Below, in pieces: positions 23,003 through 35,578 of a DNA stretch of 64,000 bases. The notes under the pieces were generated by a model. The model ran no database searches and was not told the DNA's origin. It saw only the letters and a list, made by a program, of their open reading frames with translations. This stretch comes from Adiantum capillus-veneris. Lineage: Eukaryota > Streptophyta > Polypodiopsida > Polypodiales > Pteridaceae. The stretch spans positions 157,371,545 to 157,435,544 of the forward strand of contig CM043950.1 of the NCBI GenBank assembly GCA_014529385.2. Direction: 5' to 3'. The translations under genes were made by a program, and so were the position numbers. Position 1 is the stretch's first letter, and the number at the start of each line of letters is the position of its first letter.

Positions 23003-23760
23003 TGCACTATGTATGCCATTGGCCAGTTTATTATGAGATACGAGGTCGTTTCCATTGCTTGTTCAGAGAGGGTTTTGGACCACTTTCTAGAGTCATGGGG
23101 TATGAGGATCAAAGATGTCTGGGATTGTTCTTGTTGGAGCTACGAAGACATAGAGAGAGCTTGTTGAGAGGAGAGGCTAGCCAGTCTCAGAGACGGATCA
23201 CAGACTTCTTTTGTAGAGCGGATATTGTGCAACCGGAGGTGCAGCGACCACAACAAAGCTCATACTCTCATCACACCAGAGGCATGTTGATCAACCGAGC
23301 GACTGAGCTCGGGAGATCGAGGCACCTACGGCTGAGGAGGACTACACAGCATCAACGGAGACTACATCAGCGGATTCGGGTCACCCTGGCCCGATATGCA
23401 CCACTCCCGATCAGACTACTGACCATGGAGGAGATTGATGAGATCCGCCAGTGAGCGATAATGGACTTATTGTGATCCCGATGAGGATTGTATATCATGC
23501 TTACTCTTGTATCTACCCTTTTATCACTTCTGTCTCAGCCCTGTATCAGCCTGTATCAGATATTGTAATCCCCCCCCCCCACTAACCATCTGGTAGGTAG
23601 GGATTTTATATATTTTTTTCAGCACCCCACTTTTTATCTTTTGTACCCAGGCATTGTACTAGATTCCACCATGTTGTAACTTTGTGGTCTCATAGGTTAT
23701 TTTGGCCTTTTGAAGACATTAATATAGCATTTCATTTCATTTCATCTCTCTCACAGAGAG
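23003..23760 (+). pseudogene. LINE relic, right half with 3' tail
   Basis: Continues the frame broken by element B: HYVCHWPVYYEIRGRF, where the last zinc ligand expected before Pro is Trp. The frame stays open to 23454 and includes QRRITDFF at 23188-23211. After the stop come about 230 bp of 3' UTR with a C-run, then the family 3' end: stem-loop 23694-23708, GAAGACATTAATATA and a (CATTT)n/(CT)n tail to about 23760. Confidence 0.65.
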
Positions 23761-23868
23761 AGATCTGTGTAAACTTTTAAGAGATTTGGATGCTTGTCAA
23801 TCTACTTGTAAGAGACTTGTCATGCTTGTTGTGATTTTTCAAAGTTGACTCCGTTTTCAATTGTCAAG

Positions 23869-26460
23869 GAAGCCAAAACTCCAGCAAGAGTTACAAGGAA
23901 TTCTTCTCGTCGCTGTGCTGCATCTACTGAGGTCAGAGCTGCAGAAGTGCCAGTTGCAGAGCCCAATTCTGTTCATAAAAAGGCAAACAAGAGAGTCACC
24001 TTTTCACCCGTTTCTGCAAATGGTGAAGTCAGCGGTGCTGATTGTGTGAAGGATGGAGAAAAACAAGCACAGATAGAAAGTAATCACACAAAAGCTGCTG
24101 TTGTAAGACAGGTACTATGAAGTCTGTAACCTGAGACTTGATGGTGTTTAAGGAAGTTTCTTAGACACATGACTATGTTTGGTTTACTGCACAGGACATC
24201 GCATGTTCCTACTCACATGAGTTGCAGCTGGAGTGCTTAAGTTTTAAAGAGACTCTACAAAATGACTATGTTAATGATGAAAGGGGCCTTTTGAAAAAAC
24301 CCAGGATAGATGCCGCTGCCTCGCCTTCTGTTTCAAGGAAACTAGAGCCTGATATGCTTTTGGCAACACCTTCTCCAACAAAGGTGAAAGAAGAACCATT
24401 GGATTTTCCACTTGTTATCCAGAAGAGAGATGCTGCACGTTCACCTGCGCCACTTCCTGCAAGCATGTCTACACGGCAGCATGAGAAACAAATTGGTAAT
24501 TCATATATCCATCATGGATGGTGGAGTCTGTAAGGCATGATTATTTGAATCTACTAATGCAAAGATTTTGTGTAAACTTAGTAAGCACCAAGACTTCTTT
24601 TATTGTTTTTCAGTCGTATATAACAAGGATAGTGCCAACAAGTTCAGACATAATGAGTCAGAAGATACACTTATAAAAGAGAAGCCCAGGAGGAAAGTGG
24701 CTCTCTTAGGTCACATTGAAAAAAGTTCGCAGAGCAAGAAAGAAAATGATTCATTGCAAAGCATTGCTGCTGCATATGGAAGCACGTCTGATGATGACTC
24801 TGGAGCTATTGAAAAAATTGCCAGCATGCAACTTGTGCAAAATACCGTACATGCAAAGAACACACGTGCTAGCATTGCTGAAGGAAAAAGAGCAGTGTCA
24901 CACAATAATCTCACCTTGAGAGGAAGTGAGACTAGTTCGAAACTAGCTGTGACTGTGAAGGAGGAGCCTGCTTGTACATTGTATTCTAATGGGCATCCTG
25001 ACACCCACAGTCCTAATTGTGAGGACATCTCACGAGGGCAGGAATTAGTCCCTATATCAGTGTCAAATACTCTTACTTGTGAGAGTTTGCCACCATTCTA
25101 CTACATAAAAAACAGTATCACATTCCAAAATGCATACGTCAATTTTGCGCTAGCTCGAATTGGAGAGGAGGACTGCTGTGCTAAATGCGTTGGTAATTGT
25201 CTAGAGAGGTATCCTCCTTGCCACTGCGCGAGAGAAAGTGGTGGAGAGTTTGCATATGACCTAGAGGGTCGATTGCGTCAATCCCTTCTAAGAGAAGCAA
25301 TTGCTGATAAACGCAATACAGAGTCGTCATCTGCCAGGAACAAATACTGTGACAAGGGTTTATGCTTTTTGAATTCTGAGCAGTGCAAGGGGCACCTGAT
25401 TCGGAAATTTGTGAAAGAGTGCTGGAGCAAGTGTGGATGTGATATGCAGTGTGGGAATCGTGTGGTTCAAAGGGGTATATGCCGAAAGCTACAGGTGGGC
25501 CAAACATTATCTGTATTCTTCACTCTGTGATAGACACACACATGCATAAACTAGGGAGTCCACACATGCCGCATATCCGCTTGCTGTTTGTTTGATGGAT
25601 GACGTAACCTTCCCATTGATTTCAGGTGTCTTATATTTCCAAAGGAAAAGGTTGGGGGTTGCACACACTCGAAGACTTACCTCCCGGTACCTTCATCTGC
25701 GAATATGTTGGTGAGATATTGACAAATGTAGAATTGGACACGAGGAATAAAGCAGGAGACGGGCATAGTGATCATTATCCAACTCTGCTTGATGCCGACT
25801 TGAACTCGGAAACTATGCTTAGAGATGAAGAGTTGCTTTGTTTAGATGCAACATATTACGGCAACATTGCACGATTCATCAACCACCGGCAAGTCTCTGA
25901 ATTACTTATGCTTCTACCATAAAATTAGGAGCAGGGGAGGCTCAAAAATGATAATTAATATCACGAGTTGTCATTTTGCTCTTCGTTTCTGTATACGGAA
26001 GAAATGGACAGAGTCCCCTTTCAAGGAAATTTTTATATCATCATATTTCATGCTTTTTCAGGTGCTACGATGCTAATCTTGTTGACATTCCTGTTGAGAT
26101 AGAGAGCCCAGATCATCATTACTACCATGTATGTATATGCATGGTCAACGAATTTTTGCCATCGATAACTGCTGATCTTGATAACCTTGTCCTCTTTGCC
26201 TTTCTGGTTTTGTTAGATAGCCTTCTTCACCACCCGGCCTGTCAAGGCATTGGAGGAGTTGACTTGGGTATGGCCTTAATGCATCGTCTCTATCCTGGTC
26301 AAATCTGTGGAAAGGGTTTTGATATCATGTAATAAAGTGGTTTTTGGTGTATGTTGCACAGGACTATTGCATAGATTTTGAGGATGTGATGCATCCAGTC
26401 AAAGCATTCAATTGTCTGTGTGATAGCCAGTACTGCCGAGGCAGGCACTACCGACCATGA
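23869..26460 (+). CDS. SUVR-type SET-domain histone lysine methyltransferase (3' exons)
   Basis: Exons: 23869-24111, 24195-24495, 24614-25494, 25626-25888, 26062-26128, 26217-26267, 26362-26460, giving 634 residues to a TGA. All phases agree. The first acceptor could also be near 23845. Residues 1-350 are low-complexity with VKEEP motifs. The Cys-rich pre-SET is about 360-475 (DCCAKCVGNC, CGCDMQCGNRVVQRG). SET is about 476-600 (KGKGWGLHT, CEYVGEILTN, ARFINHR, ELTWDYCIDF) and post-SET is CLCDSQYC. This is the order of plant SUVR1/2/4, nuclear enzymes that methylate H3K9. The N-terminal WIYLD domain is not visible; a LINE ends about 110 bp upstream. Intron 4 (25889-26061) uses a GC donor. Catalytic motifs are intact. 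Confidence 0.93.
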
Positions 26461-27300
26461 GAAGGGATGGAAGAGTTCTATTTTCTAACTATATGCTGGA
26501 CATGCTTTTGATTGTCGGCTGGAGGTTTTGATTGATCATCCACGGTTTGGTTTGCTCTTTCGGTGCCCTAATTGCGCTTCAGTAGTATGTACTAAAGCTC
26601 GGCAAATCAAGTGTTGCTCATTACCTCTAACCCAGTTCTTCATGCAAGCAGTTTGTATGGGCTCTGCCTGCACCAAAAGTAACTTCAAACTTGTCTTGCA
26701 GGACCCCAGCATTTTTGCTCCAAATTTTGTAAATATCCTGCTGGCAGACTAACTTGACTACAACCTAAGTGTTAGTAGCTTGAGCTGCTTATGTGCAAGA
26801 ACACTTGGGCATTTTGGCTATGAATGAAGTTTTGTAAGTCTCTCGCACGGCAGGCTAACTTACGTACAATCCTCATTGCATGGTAGCTAGCTTGAGCTTC
26901 GATTGTGCATATATTTTCTCTCTTTCCCCCCCCTCCCCCCCCTTCTCTCTCTCTCTCTCCTACGACGTTAAAATTCTCTTCTCCTTCTTCTTCTTCTTCT
27001 TCTGAGTTTAATTAAACTTCTTGAGAGTTTAGACCCCAAGATAAACTATGCACAAGATGCCGACTGCTTCAGAGACGTAATCCCTAAACCAAAGAGTCAA
27101 AGCCAACTCTCTCTCTCTCTTACTTGATGCATTCTCATGATTGTACTACCTTGAGCATATAGACATGCATATACCCCTAGAGATAGAGCTCCATCCCTCC
27201 TCAGATACTCCACTACCTACATTTAGTTCAGTTTTGTATCAGTTTTGTTTCATTTGTCTTTCCGATAGACGGATGACATACACACCATGTACATTTGATT
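26461..27300 (+). other. 3' flank of the SUVR gene
   Basis: No coding signal. Probable 3' UTR in the first few hundred bases, no certain poly(A) signal. Then C-rich, CT-repeat (26943-26960) and TTC-repeat (26982-27003) stretches. Confidence 0.5.
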
Positions 27301-27382
27301 TGTCTCATAGGCCGATTTCGGCCTGACATAGACGTTAAAAATCTTTCTTTCTTTTCTCTCTCTCTCTCTCTCTCTCTCTGGA
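27299..27382 (+). repeat. Detached LINE 3' end
   Basis: TCTCATAGGCCG-ATTT-CGGCCTGACATAGACG followed by T/C-rich and (CT)n sequence. It aligns with the LINE 3' ends at 23690, 35530 and 37560. Stem 27309-27324 is six perfect Watson-Crick pairs. No LINE coding sequence is attached upstream. Confidence 0.6.
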
Positions 27383-28430
27383 TTGATGCTAAACTTTCTC
27401 TCCTCTCTTCTACTCTTGGGATTGTTCCTACAATGTTAAACTTATCTTCTTTTTTAAAGGATAAGGAGCTATATTCTGCATACATTTGGATCTCTAGGGA
27501 TGCTCATATGAGATTAAGAGAATACCTGAACCAAAGAGTCAACATTAAGAGTCTCTCTCTCTCTCTCTCTCTCTCTTCTTTGAAGGACATTACTGCTGTA
27601 TTATGTGTACATATGGACCTCTAGGGATGCTCATATGAGCCAATCAGCAACAGGGGGTACAGGTTAAAGAAAATCCAATGTGTAGGAGCACTACATAGGT
27701 GTTGGAAGGTAGCATATCCAAAGTGCCTTGGTGGTACTGCAGATGAACAACGGATCTGTTAATGCTCTTCATAGAAGGTGTCATCATCAAACACATTTCA
27801 CTGGCCTTGAAATATGAAACAGCCAAAATATTCGCTTGATCGTCGAAACAGCCGAAGTTCATGTGAAACTTTAGCATGCCTTTGTATTTGGTATGAGAAT
27901 GCAATGTCCTACAAAACACTAACTAAGAAGTAAACTATTCAAGAAACTTGAGCTAGTCTATTAGTAACCAAATTGCAATGCTTGGAAACATGTTTTGACT
28001 TGCTAGACATGCATGCATACATATATATACATGTGCACACACATACATAAATGTTTCAATTAGATGTTTCATCAAGTCCCCTCACCATGGTTCAAATGTT
28101 TCGGGGTGAAACAGATTTACACTCTCAAGAAAAACACAAGAAAGCCATAGCAATGCAACCCATGATGCAAACTGATTTTGATACACATGCATATATTTCG
28201 CTCTTGAATAGAGCTTGTCTGGGATGCATGATAGCAAGATGAGCATCGGTCCTCGATAAAGCTTGTTTGGACACACATGGATGAGACTAGACAAGAAAGA
28301 CCGCACATAAATTATCCGAGCCAATATCTCATACACAAAGGATGAGTGTGAGAGGTTTGCACTCACAAAGATGCAACGTATGACTGCCCTTTGGTATAAG
28401 AGAAGTTGCCCTACACAACATAGAAGCAGA
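27383..28430. other. Intergenic, nothing recognised
   Basis: AT-rich with another CT microsatellite (27551-27574). No exons, RNAs or element ends I can support. Confidence 0.5.
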
Positions 28431-28435
28431 CATCT

Positions 28436-29986
28436 TGTAACATTTAATGGTATAGTAACTTGTGTGCAACGGAAATAATATAGACATAGTGAGCATTTCA
28501 TTAGAATATATTCCTAATGAGCATAGCAAGAGTGCTTGGATGGAGAGAGCAACAAAAGCATAACCCCTAGTTAGATAGGCATGAACAATACTTCAAAAAG
28601 AGAGAGAAATTAAGCTATTGACAACCGTTGAGGACCGGATTTACATGGAGCCGGTCCCCCTTCCAAAAGGCTTTGTATTATAGGTTTCCTCCATCAAGGG
28701 AGGCATTTTACAATACAATAGTTTCTGTTCCTTCAATAACTTGCTGGTGCAATGAAGATGGAAGCTTCAAGCACCATGCTCACACTTAATAAAACACAAT
28801 ATCAATTCCCTCACGGTCTTAGACCCAAGACCTCACACACCTTCGAAGATGGTGAGAGCTAGTGGGGTATGAGAGTAGATAAAGAGAAAGGAGTATTCTT
28901 ACGAGAAAGAAGTATATCTCCTCACATAATCACTCATAATAGCTTAGCATAGCTTAGTAATTAGCATGGTAGAGGTGATGAGCATGCATTGGAGCTTGGA
29001 TCTTGGTTGGATTTTCATCACAAAGCCAAGAGTTGTTGGTGTAGGCCTCCCTTCTCACAAGCTTTGAGTAGATGACCATTAAATCTTGAGAAGGAGAGAG
29101 AGTCTTCTTTGCTTCATAAATGAGATTGTTTGAGTGTGTGTGTGATAATGCCTTGCCAAAATCAGTCCCCCCCTCTCTCTCTTGGTCGACCCCTCTTGAT
29201 TTTTACTCATGCTAGCATCCCATTGGACCCTGCAAAGCTTAGCCAATGATAATTAAGAGGCATAAGTGATAGCCTTGTGACATGTGTCCCCCTTTTCCCT
29301 TTTGTGAGAGCTTAGGTATTAAATAATGCAATTAAACTCTCATTGGATCCCTTAGTTTTCTGGCCAATAGGAATCAGGCAAGCCATTGGGTTGCTGAATG
29401 CTCATTGGACCCCTTGGGAGACTGTTCAATAGTCTTCTAGAGAGCTTAATTCTATTGGTTCTTTTATCATGTGTTTTAAAATGAATTGAATTAAATGTAT
29501 TCTAGCCTAATTCTCATTGGTCCACCTCTATGGCCATCCAATAGCATTTGAATGCACCTTGGGGGCAATTGGGCTAGGGAGCTAACATGTGTCCCCTATT
29601 CCCTTTGTGTAAAGGCATCCTTCTAGAGTGTGTGTGTGTGTGTTTCTCTCTCCTCCCCTACAATTTGGGCTCGTCTCCTCCTATCTAGGGATATGTGAAG
29701 ACTTTATGGTCTTCACATAAGCATTCAATTTACCTAGAGCTTGACCATTGGACATAACCTTTGAATTTGGAACCTTAGGGTCTTTGAAGCCCATTGCTGC
29801 GCATTGCTCTTTTGCAGATGCCGCCCCCTTTGGATCCCTATTTTCCCTCCTTTGGATCCCTACTGTGACCGGTCTACCAGCTTAACCAATATTCTAGCTT
29901 TTTCTCCCCTGGTACTTCCCCATATTAAATAATCAGTTTAACATGAGAAAATCATTTAGGAGAATTAGATATTAGTTATTATGACA
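28436..29986 (-). mobile_element. Solo LTR of the element D family (1551 bp)
   Basis: Minus-strand LTR starting TGTCATAATAACTAATATC at 29986 and ending TTACA at 28436, flanked by a perfect 5-bp duplication CATCT (28431-28435, 29987-29991). The 28560-28720 segment (GGAGCCGGTCC, TGAACAATACTT) is the reverse complement of 50170-50300 in the element D LTR. No internal sequence remains, so it arose by LTR-LTR recombination. Confidence 0.92.
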
Positions 29987-30150
29987 CATCTCACCGTTAC
30001 AAAAAAATTGTTGCAATCCGTGTAACATCGGAATGCATAGAAAATTCATAGCATGACACTCTCATGAGTCATTCCATCCTCTTGTAGACATGAGGTATTT
30101 CAATATTGTGCATTGCATCATGCATCTCACTGAGATGCCCCTGCAAAGAG

Positions 30151-30390
30151 TTGGTCTAACAGTAAGGCTTTGGCCTCTCAACCTAAGAGTTGTGGGTTCA
30201 AATACCCCGTTGGGTCACACTCTAGAGGGACACCTTGTGCTCACTTGGTGTTCACGTTGCTAGGTCTCTTGCCCTTGGACACTCGAGTGCATACTCCTCC
30301 TGGGGTGGGTGAGCTGAGGAGGAGGTTCCTAGTGGTTGCTACGTGTTGTCTCCGTCGTTTCTAGTACGTGGTGTGTCGGAAAAAAAAGAA
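30151..30390 (+). mobile_element. tRNA-derived SINE with 17-bp TSD
   Basis: Starts with a Pol III A box TGGTCTAACAG (30152-30162) and B box GGTTCAAATAC (30195-30205), followed by about 170 bp of unrelated body and an A-rich tail. Target duplications GATGCCCCTGCAAAGAG (30134-30150) and GATGCCCTCGCAAAGAG (30391-30407) differ at two bases. It cannot fold as a functional tRNA. Confidence 0.88.
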
Positions 30391-30407
30391 GATGCCCTCG
30401 CAAAGAG

Positions 30408-33400
30408 GGAATCCATCCACAAACTGCTACCAAAAACAAGTCGAAGCAGGTGCATGAGTAGTTGAAGGCATATACATTGACACAATCTGAACCAGTCTCT
30501 CTCTAATCTGCACACGAATCCATATACTTGTGCCTAGGAATCAAGGAGCCATGGTCATGGACAAGGTGCGACCGTCTCGGGCCCATAGATATGCATGGAC
30601 CTCCACTATGATGTTAAAGCACCATCTGTATTCTTAAACATAAAGAATGCACTAGAAGATAGCTTGCCACAATGGTTGGTATGTGCAAAGGAGAGCATGT
30701 GCTCCTGGTCTTGAAGAGCTTGTTGAGACACTAGTGGCACTTGTATGATATAAATCATTGGCATTGCATTCTACCAACATGTGTAACTCCATATTACCAT
30801 AGTAAAAATGGAAAATTGAAGCACTACAATGTCAGATGTGCAAGTAAGTCCCTGTCAAGTTTGGTTCAAATTTACTCAGAAATGATGTGGAATTTTTTAT
30901 GCTTTGGCATTTCTTAGGTTTCCACTAAAAAAAACAAAGCGTTAGCATAAATGTTGTAGACAAAAATTCCTTTTGGCTGAAAGAGTGTATTTAAAATTAG
31001 TGAAAAGACGGTCAGAAAAATAACAGTGACCACATGGCGACCGACGGAGGCCGGGAGCCACTGTGGGAACTGCTATTACAGAGGAATGGTCTCCAGGAGA
31101 CCATTCTCGGCCGTCAAACGTCCAGGGCGAGGGGGGGGCACGACACAGTCGTGCAGACATGCATATCACACCCCCCAAGACATTTCGTCTGCTAATGAAC
31201 ACCAATGATTGGTTGCTAAAGAATTGCATGCAAAATATATTCCGGATGCTGCTGTGGCAAGCAATCAAGCATTGCCTCGTCGCTTTTAGCATTCTATGTG
31301 CTGATGTGTTAGCACGACATAGGATTCTCTGAGCTGAGGTGTCAGCATGACAAGGCTTGCAGACTGTACTGGTCTCTGAATGTTCCGGGTGCTGAGTTGG
31401 CGAGTATATCGGCGAGATATAGGTCTAGTTTATGGCTTTTAATGTTCAACAGATGGACGGCTGCAGTTCTCCGTCCCCTCCCTTGGACTTTGACGGATGG
31501 CTCATAGTCGTCGCTGCCCCCCGACTCTGATTGACTTTGACGTACAAGATCATGTACTCTTATACCATTTGAGTAGTAAGGAAGTGAGCTAGGGAGAGCC
31601 CATTCTATCCTTTACAACGCCTTTTAGTTTACAGACTTGGACAAAGCAGCCAATTACAACACTAATTTATTAGCATAGGGCTCATGCTCTAAGGAGATAG
31701 AGGTGGCATAATAGGGGGAAAAAAAAAAATCTATTTTTTTAATTTGCTTTGTTTATAGCTATTGTTTTGCCAAAAATCCAAAGCAACAAATCCACTTGAA
31801 TGGACAGCAGCCGCTCTTTCTCGTTGAATTCATCATACAATCTTTTTCTAGTATGGGATCTTTATTTGATGTAGCTGTCTATAATCCTATTGTGTATCAC
31901 ATTGATTTAAATTCATGAGAGTGGCCACATGGAGCTTCCAATTTGTAACTCACTTTCTTGTTTGGCATAAGCTAGTGTAAACTCCCATGACCTAAGTCAA
32001 TAGCCATGATGCCTCACTAGGTCAACTCTATATCGACAACAATATGATGATGCAATGCACAAGGAAGAGGTGGAATAGCCGAAGCCACGGCGACTCTGTA
32101 ACTACATAAATCAGTAAGAATACAAGGATCCAGACATGCATACCTCGGGAACCGACTATATACATTGCTCGTCAAAACACACGAGAAAAACGGGGAGAGA
32201 GCATGAGCGAGCAAGAGAGAGTGCAGACATGCACACCTCTATAACTAGAGTGTTGCGCATGCACACAATCAAAAGGAAGAGAGGCAGAGGAGAGAGGAGA
32301 AGAGCAACACAAGCACTGGGTATAATCTTCCCCATTATCATAAGTGAGCTTCTTCCTTCTACACGTATTTAATTTATAGATGAAGAGTCAAGCTCAAAAT
32401 AGCTACAATCCACTTTGGGTAAAAATGGGAACTCACCCTAAACTCCATTTATAAAATAAATATAACTGCTATAATAATAGCTCTAGCACGCCATTTGCAT
32501 AGAAGATATGGCTTCATAATCTACGTTTGAAGCCATCGCTAATGCGTCTTGCACTTGGCCACTCTTTGATCTGCTACACACCACCGCCATACCCCATATG
32601 ATTGTAATAATCATATCAATCACTGATAGAGCCAAATCCAGATGAACAATATAAAATATCCACACATTGATTTCCATTACAAGAGGAACCCTATGTAATC
32701 AATATGGGCATATCTTTGTTGGTCCTCCATGATAATAAGCCAAGTATTGTATGACAATGGTGCACAGGCAACACCATAGCATTGAGTTCTTTGAAATCCT
32801 ACTATACATAACGCTCCATTATGAACAAAACAAAGCCATTTCCGTAAGAGCCCAATAAGACCATAACCACTATAATGGTGTTTGATATTTTGCAATATTG
32901 AACAAAAAGCTAGTCCTTTGAGAATACAATGATTGTGCTTTAAGGAGCCTCCATTTTGTCTTGGCACAATTTTGCATATAAATCCTCTCTAGCGGCATTC
33001 ACATTATACAAAACACCATCTATGTTGCTCTCCTCTGCGATGATGGCAATCATGATTCCCTGTACCATCTTGCGATCGAATTTCGAATCATCTGAACTGG
33101 CAAGAATTGTTGCATCCCTTGTTCCTTCTACATTCTTGATAACCTTCCTGTTGGGATGCTCCACTCCTCATACGTTTGTGCACTAATTTGGCAAGCAACT
33201 TTGATGACATATCACCAACGAGTTTCCATTGGCTTGTGTAGAAAATCATCTATGAATTAAATTGTACTCAGTTTTCAAGATTACTTGTGGCTTAGCTTCT
33301 TGTACATCAAGGGACACTTACCCTTGTCTCAAACCTCAATGTCTATGGAAGATGGTTGTCGCTTGTGTCTGCTAAAGGTTTTGTTCAATGAAGGGGGTCA

Positions 33401-33634
33401 CCGAGACGGGGACAACCTGCTTAGAAGGTGAACAGGTCGAGAGTTGGTTCATTCGTTGTGAGGTTCATTCACCAAAAGTGTTTGAACACACCTTAGGAAT
33501 AAACATAGAGTCAAGTCTGCACATCATGAGGTATGAATCCGGGTGGTCACGCCCACAGGCACTGTTCATTCCAACAAGGTATAACACACAACGTTGAAAC
33601 ATGGCCCTTTAGATATTATATTTATTCAAATAAT

Positions 33635-33637
<3 letters not shown>
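30408..33637. other. Intergenic, no gene recognised
   Basis: About 3.2 kb with only short, unsupported frames. Holds a perfect 11-bp-arm palindrome at 31084-31106 and GC-rich stretches near 31040-31150 and 31440-31540. The frame at 32940-33164 (minus, 74 residues) has no recognisable domain. Confidence 0.5.

Positions 33638-33705
<68 letters not shown>
33638..33705 (+). repeat. (GT)n followed by a 40-base poly-G run
   Basis: GT repeats to 33665, then 40 uninterrupted G (33666-33705). Similar structure to the (GA)n-G run at 60647-60717. Confidence 0.9.
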
Positions 33706-33990
33706 CGGGCTTTAACCGGGCGCAAACCGGTTGCCAGTTTTGCCACGTCCGCTCAGAGTCTGATAACTAGGCTGAGCCGCCTCACACATGTATGCTTCAT
33801 TGAAAGATTCTCTCAGAGTGAGTGTTCTAGCCATTTGACCAAAGTCATAAACAACGTTGATCTAGCCTATTTGGGTCATTTTACATTTTCAAGTAGGTCC
33901 AACCAATTTTACTTTTGGGTTGAATTAGAGTACCCTCTTTCCAAGATACCCTTTTTGACATGAAGATTAAGGGAAGGATCTCACGTGTGG

Positions 33991-34032
<42 letters not shown>

Positions 34033-34647
34033 AGGTGGGAGGGCGAAGACACAGAGAGAAAGAGAGGGGGAGATATTTGAAAAAAAAGAAAAATTACCAA
34101 AATACCTTTCTGATTTTCCTCAAATTTCTATAATATCGCTGTGTCTATTTGGTTGGATTGTTCAATATTTTCTAATCTTTATTCTTTTTTTCCAGGTGAG
34201 ATCCATTTTGGAGAGATTACCATGTAATTTGTAGCAAATCACTTGGGAAAAAAAAGGGCTATTCATCTCCTAGAGCCTGCATATCCGACTCACATTCTAG
34301 TTTTAGCATCTTGTATTGATAAACAATCAGTCTTTTTCTTATGAAAAGCTACAAATTTTTTTATCATCTTTGGAGAAATTTAACCTCGTAGGAGAGCAGC
34401 CAGGGGTATTTTTGGAATTTTGAGAAATTTGAAGGGCATTTTGGGGATTTATCACAAAATGTTGGGGGTAGTTTAGCAGATTGGCACGTGGAGGACGGAG
34501 AGACTGACGTGACTTGGAGCGAGGGTGGGATTTTTTGATCCTTCGTCGTGATGATATCTCACAAGCTTGTGGTGCAGATTTTGGACCCAGTGGGAGGGAT
34601 GCGACGTCTTTGTCGACTGGAGGGGATCCCTTGGCTGGAACCACATG

Positions 34648-34700
<53 letters not shown>

Positions 34701-34937
34701 TTGAGAAGCAGGACGCTGATCTCGAGACTAGCCTCCCTCTATTTCTCTCTATCACCCTTGTGTGTGAGCTCCAGGTTTGTGTGTCTCTGCTGTGCTCCTC
34801 AGGAGTAACAGAATCTCTCTATGTCTGGTTTTCTCGGAAGGTAGAGCCTGCCAGGTGTCGAGAGGGGGATAAGACTGCGTAGATGCCTATGCAGGTTTGA
34901 GAAGAAAAGTGGGAGATATGGCACCTGGAGGGAAGAC

Positions 34938-35027
<90 letters not shown>

Positions 35028-35294
35028 TGCCAGGTGTCAGGACGAGCCGGAGACAGGGCTGGCGCTGAGGCTGCAAGGAGATGGTGGAGTTGCAGCTCTC
35101 TCGAGTACATACAACAGAACAAGGTGAGTGGCGCGCGTGAACAAAGGGTCCAAGCTTTTTGCTTAGACCTTTGGCAGATTCCGCGGCATCTCCTCGGGAA
35201 ATTAATGGGTTTTTGAAGAGTAGACCGAGTAGGAGGTTTTAAACGAAAGCTTAATAACATTATGTTAGGCTACTTCAGTTTCTTTTTGGGAGCC

Positions 35295-35357
<63 letters not shown>

Positions 35358-35527
35358 GATGAAGATGGATCCATCACCCATTGTATTTTTCTCTTGTATT
35401 GGGCACCTATTGTATTAGTGATCACACACACCCCACATAGTTCGAGCTAGTAGCACTTCTAGATTCATTTTAGGTTATTTTTTTTGTACTCAGACACGAT
35501 GCCAGATTCACAAGTTGGTAACGGATT
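33706..35527. repeat. Microsatellite-rich intergenic stretch
   Basis: (GA)n about 33995-34029, (CT)n 34651-34697, a long (GA)n 34942-35026 with one slip, (CT)n 35294-35314 joined to (TA)n 35315-35347. CCAGGTGTC occurs at 34850 and 35030. No coding or RNA gene recognised between them. Confidence 0.6.
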
Positions 35528-35578
35528 AGTCTCATAGGTCATTTTGGCCTTATGAAGACGTTGATATATCATTTCATC

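Noticed and set aside
30151-30225. A tRNA gene
   Set aside because: A and B boxes are present but the arms do not fold as a tRNA, and TSDs and an A tail show a SINE.
34799-35260. 153-residue minus-strand frame
   Set aside because: Translated GA/CT microsatellite with Ser-Leu runs; no coding evidence.
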